The notes under the pieces were generated by a model. The model did no database searches and was not told the origin of the DNA. It saw nothing but the letters and a program-made list of their open reading frames with translations. A stretch of DNA of 64,000 nucleotides, from assembly GCF_032884065.1 (NCBI RefSeq), contig NC_088880.1:27679298-27743297 (forward strand). Direction: 5' to 3'. The DNA comes from Artemia franciscana (taxonomy: Eukaryota; Arthropoda; Branchiopoda; Anostraca; Artemiidae). Shown here one piece after another: positions 60,393 through 64,000 of this stretch (position 1 is the first letter of the stretch; the number at the start of each line of letters is the position of its first letter). The position numbers were made by a program, and so were the translations under genes.

Positions 60393-61139
60393 TTAATAAG
60401 ATTAACACAAGGAATAATTAAAGCTATTTTTTTAGCATATTCTGTATGGAAAAAAATCGAAAATACTAATTTGTAACTTTTAAGAATTCTGGAGAAATAT
60501 TGTATTTCATCAGATATTTAAACGTCTTGAGTAATCTAAAGTCCATCTTTAAAAACTATACTTTGTTCGCTTTCATATATTAAGAAACAGTTAGGTATGA
60601 AAAAGGGAAAATATTTTTATATTATTCATGTGGTTAGTCAGCATGAGTATTTGCTCTGAAACAGATTCTGATCCAGAGAATTGGAGTGAGCTGTCTGACC
60701 TAATTTCACGGGGTGGCTTGAGTTGACTTTTCATTACTTTCTTGACGTAAACAACAAGACGGTTACAGAGTAAGCAGTAGTATACGGAAGGTTGGGTATA
60801 AGGTAGGATATGGTCCACAATCTAGCAGCAAATTTCAAATAACAAAGCAGGAGAATTTGAAATTTGAAGAAAATAAAGCATTCAGCACAAAACATCAGCA
60901 GTAGCAGTGGGATTAACCCATGGATGGGTTACTCTAGGTGATATACAAGTTAAAATTCGTATAGGTCTCACCTGATGAGTCTTCTCTTACACATTAGGGG
61001 TTGGGGCTGCTAAGTATTCCTGGCTTTACCCACTGGTAGGCAGGCAGAACCAGTACTTCAAGCAGCTTAAAGCGTTGTTGGTCATGCCAGAAAACTTCAA
61101 ATTAATCCAGTTAATATTAACACGTCTTTTCAATATTCC
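60393..61139. other. No gene assigned
   Basis: A 75-codon minus-strand frame (60591-60818) contains a Cys pair and an acidic/serine tail (SSLQFSGSESVSEQ) but is not recognised. 60900-61100 looks unique within the window. Confidence 0.4.
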
Positions 61140-62500
61140 TTTGGCTTTCTTATTCCTTTTATTATTCCATTAATTATGTCTCATGTAGCTTTCGGATCAC
61201 CTGCCTCGCTTTTAAACTTTGTCCCGTAGAATGCTTTTACTTTCTTTTTTTAATGAATTAGTCTTATTTCTCTGGTCAATGAGATGCTTCCGCCTCTCAT
61301 CACCCGAAAATCTCAGATAATCTAAGTACATTTCATTCCTTAAATTTATCATTTTAAGGAGTTCTTGGTCCATCCATAGTTTTCTGGGATTCATTCGTTT
61401 AGATCGTAGCTGTTTCATAGGGCTCAATCTTGGCTCTTCCGTGGTGGAGCATTCTGTTGGAACTTGGACAGACTATTGAAATCAAATCGTATTTCGGTTG
61501 AATCCATCCGTCCATGGAAGTCGAGTCTATTCTTTAGCATTTCCAAACTTTTGTTGAAAAATATATTGAACCATCCTGTGTCCATTTTCTAGATAGCCAT
61601 TCAAATTACATGGGAAGATCGATGAAGGTATGTCAAATTGATTGTTTTGTTTACAACACTATTTCAAAATTTTTTAAACATGTTAAATCCTTGGTTAGTG
61701 TCTCTTGTTCAGTCCAATACCTTCATGTAAAAGTTTCTCCGCTTCAGCGCGTTCTATATAAGCAAATGACGTTCGTTGTTTGGAACATCGACTAAACATA
61801 TTTTCTTTTTCCAGTACAAATGAGTCCAACATATGATAAATTTCCTTTGTAATTCCTTATGGTAATTTGCTTAGTAGTTCTCGGGAGCTTGAAAGTGTGG
61901 TGGAAAATGTTCCTTCGAGCGTCCACGGTCTTGTTTGGGTAAGTAAATGCAGACGTGAAGGAGTTTTGTCAACAATGAATGACTTTCACTTATTCTAAAA
62001 TTAAATCTGTATGTTATCATATTTTCCATTGATTTTGTTAACCGAGCTCCAGTTACATCCCATTCTTTCTTCACATTCCTTTTTGTCGGTCATTTTGGCT
62101 TTGCTCTACAAGGACACTCAATTTGTTTTTCTTTTCTTTCTCATCTCATCTTTTTTTTCTCATCTTTTAAAGACCTACTAGTTTCGACCAGATCTTCAAT
62201 CTTCTTATCTCTCTCGATTTTATTTAGATGTTCGTTAAAGAGAAACACAAACTCAGTTAAGTTTTGTTTTATGTTGGAAGCAAACAAATTATCCATTATA
62301 TCAGTATCAAGGAATTTGACATCTGAATTAATCTTTTCAAGTACTAGTTCATACAGATTCATAATCATTGTTGGTGTAACAACAGTACCAGCAAGTACTC
62401 TAACTTATCCTCTTTCTTGTAAAACCAATTTAATTAATTTCATTAGACTGTTTGCAACGACTCGATCCTCCCGACCCGATTGTTAAACGAGTTATTCTGA
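61140..62500 (-). mobile_element. Family G remnant with internal deletion
   Basis: Follows 57190-58690 but lacks about 170 bp between GATCGTAGCTGTT and CTTGGCTCTTCCGTGG (near 61418). Linker frame 61427-61212 reads LRSKRMNPRKLWMDQELLKM and RFSGDERRKHLIDQRNKTNS. The LTEFVFLF frame lies at 62368-62141. RT sequence is absent. Confidence 0.7.
62141..62368 (-). pseudogene. LTEFVFLF open segment, family G, copy 2
   Basis: A 75-codon frame, NLYELVLEKINSDVKFLDTD..KQNLTEFVFLFNEHLNKIER, nearly identical to the frame in the next tandem unit and clearly related to 58339-58641. The upstream part is cut by changes near 62370. Confidence 0.55.
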
Positions 62501-62510
62501 CAAAAGTGAA

Positions 62511-64000
62511 AGTCCCACCATCAAGGCTTAAAGTAGGTTCAGCTAGGAATGTATGCACACAAAAAAAGGGTGTAACTGAACAGTAGAAAAAAAAAAAATT
62601 TACATTAGAAAAGGCAATGAAGTGAGAGTTCAAAACATTATTTTATTTTTACTTATATATTTTGGATGTATAGTTATTCCTGTACTTTTGAATTTTTCAT
62701 TAAAGTTTCTCCACTTCAGCGCGTTCTATATAAGCAAATGACATTCGTTGTTTGGAACATCTACTAAACATATTTTCTTTTTCCAGTACAAATGAGTCTA
62801 ACATATGATTAATTTCCTTTGTAATTCCTTATGGTAATTTGGTTAGTAGTTCTCGGGAGCTTGAAAGTGTGGTGGAAATATGTTCCTTCGAGTGCTCACG
62901 GTCTTGTTTGGGTAAGAACATGCAGACGTGAAGGAGTTTTGTCAACAATGAATGACTTTCACTTACTGTAAAATTAAATCTGTATGTTATCATATTTCCA
63001 TTGATTTTTTTCACCGAGCTTCAGTTACATCTCATTCTTTCTTCACATTCCTTTTTGTCGGTCATTTTGGCTTTGCTCTACAAGGACACTCAATTTGTTT
63101 TTCTTTTCTTTCTCATCTCATCTTTTTTTCTCATCTTTTAAAGACCTACTAGTTTCGACCAGATCTTCAATCTTCTTATCTCTCTCGATTTTATTTAGAT
63201 GTTCGTTAAAGAGAAACACAAACTCAGTTAAGTTTTGTTTTATGTTGGAAGCAAACAAATTATCCATTATATCAGTATCAAGGAATTTGACATCTGAATT
63301 AATCTTTTCAAGTACTAGTTCATACAGATTCATAATCATTGTTGGTGTAACAACAGTACCAGCAAGTACTCTAACTTATCCTCTTTCTTGTAAAACCAAT
63401 TTAATTAATTTCATTAGACTGTTTGCAACGACCCGATCCTCCCGACCCGATTGTTAAACGAGTTATTCTGACAAAAGTGAAAGTCCCACCATCAAGGCTT
63501 AAAGTAGGTTCAGCTAGGAATGTATGCACACAAAAAAAGGGTGTAACTGAACAGTAGAAAAAAACAAAAAAAAAACAAAAATTTACATTAGAAAAGGCAA
63601 TGAAGTGAGAGTTCAAAACATTATTTTATTTTTACTTATATATTTTGGATGTATAGTTATTCCTGTACTTTTGAAAATTTCATTAAAGTTTCTCCACTTC
63701 AGCGCGTTCTATATAAGCAAATGACATTCGTTGTTTGGAACATCTACTAAACATATTTTCTTTTTCCAGTACAAATGAGTCTAACATATGATTAATTTCC
63801 TTTGTAATTCCTTATGGTAATTTGGTTAGTAGTTCTCGGGAGCTTGAAAGTGTGGTGGAAATATGTTCCTTCGAGTGCTCACGGTCTTGTTTGGGTAAGA
63901 ACATGCAGACGTGAAGGAGTTTTGTCAACAATGAATGTCTTTCACTTACTGTAAAATTAAATCTGTATGTTATCATATTTCCATTGATTTTTTTCACCGA
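62511..64000. repeat. 971-bp tandem array of protease-exon/retroelement chimera
   Basis: Unit 1 spans 62511-63481 and unit 2 starts at 63482 and runs off the window. Each unit holds, left to right, the CCCACCATCAAGG block, a 3-prime sliver of the trypsin exon (TATATTTTGGATGTATAGTT) joined abruptly to family G sequence (TAAAGTTTCTCCACTTCAGC), and the LTEFVFLF frame. The units are almost identical, so the duplication is recent. Confidence 0.9.
63118..63339 (-). pseudogene. LTEFVFLF open segment, family G, copy 3
   Basis: The same protein as 62141-62368 except for the last residues, inside tandem unit 1. The unit 2 counterpart should lie beyond the right edge. Confidence 0.55.

Noticed and set aside
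60900-61100. Possible tRNA-derived SINE in a unique-looking block
   Set aside because: I could not find A-box and B-box promoter sequences at the right spacing or a repeated copy.
1-64000. tRNA and rRNA genes
   Set aside because: Reading for T-arm signatures (GGTTCGAATCC-like) and rRNA core words on both strands gave no convincing candidate.

Overview
This is a window of AT-rich, repeat-dense nuclear DNA from an invertebrate animal. An arthropod, possibly a crustacean, is my best guess, but nothing here fixes the species. Evidence for a eukaryote: exons bounded by GT/AG splice sites (trypsin-like, MADF-like and RRM-like), many retrotransposon classes, long AT-rich non-coding stretches, and no operons or ribosome binding sites. 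I saw no tRNA, rRNA or CRISPR. No complete host gene lies inside the window; almost everything recognisable is transposable-element wreckage or amplified exon fragments.

Layout. 0-8 kb: a chimeric non-LTR retrotransposon (71-bp 5-prime monomers, ORF1, then a directly joined RT 3-prime half), a truncated RT C-terminus, and a decayed plus-strand Ty3/gypsy internal region. 8-15 kb: mostly non-coding, with a palindromic MITE (family A), a foldback element and a CpG-rich MITE. 15.2-19.5 kb: a complete-layout but degenerate minus-strand Ty3/gypsy element with short LTRs, a likely tRNA-Leu primer site and a polypurine tract. 22.6-24.8 kb: a hairpin-headed tandem array (unit about 290 bp), with a second array at 32.5 kb and one unit at 39.3 kb. 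24.9-37.7 kb: a second copy of the non-LTR element from the left end, two pairs of about 1.5-kb direct duplications (families B and C), family-A palindromes, a 1.7-kb inverted repeat and a pogo/tigger-type transposase remnant.

40.2-44.2 kb holds the best-preserved element, a non-LTR retrotransposon with ORF1 (zinc knuckles) and ORF2 (endonuclease plus RT with an intact YADD box), broken by only three in-frame stops and one slip in an A6 run. 46.1-49.9 kb is a Penelope-like element (N-terminal region, RT, GIY-YIG endonuclease) bounded by inverted copies of a terminal repeat that carries a hammerhead-ribozyme-like motif; a different non-LTR element is nested inside it. 50.8-51.4 kb: a Mutator-type MITE with a perfect 10-bp target duplication beside a MADF-domain exon.

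51.9-64.0 kb is an unusual mosaic on the minus strand. Trypsin-like exons around the catalytic His, an accompanying exon-like segment, an RRM-like exon, and pieces of one CR1/L2/Jockey-group retroelement are repeated over and over, ending in a 971-bp tandem array that runs off the right edge. Splice sites and the catalytic His are intact in some trypsin copies and lost in others, so this looks like a decaying, retroelement-riddled serine protease cluster.
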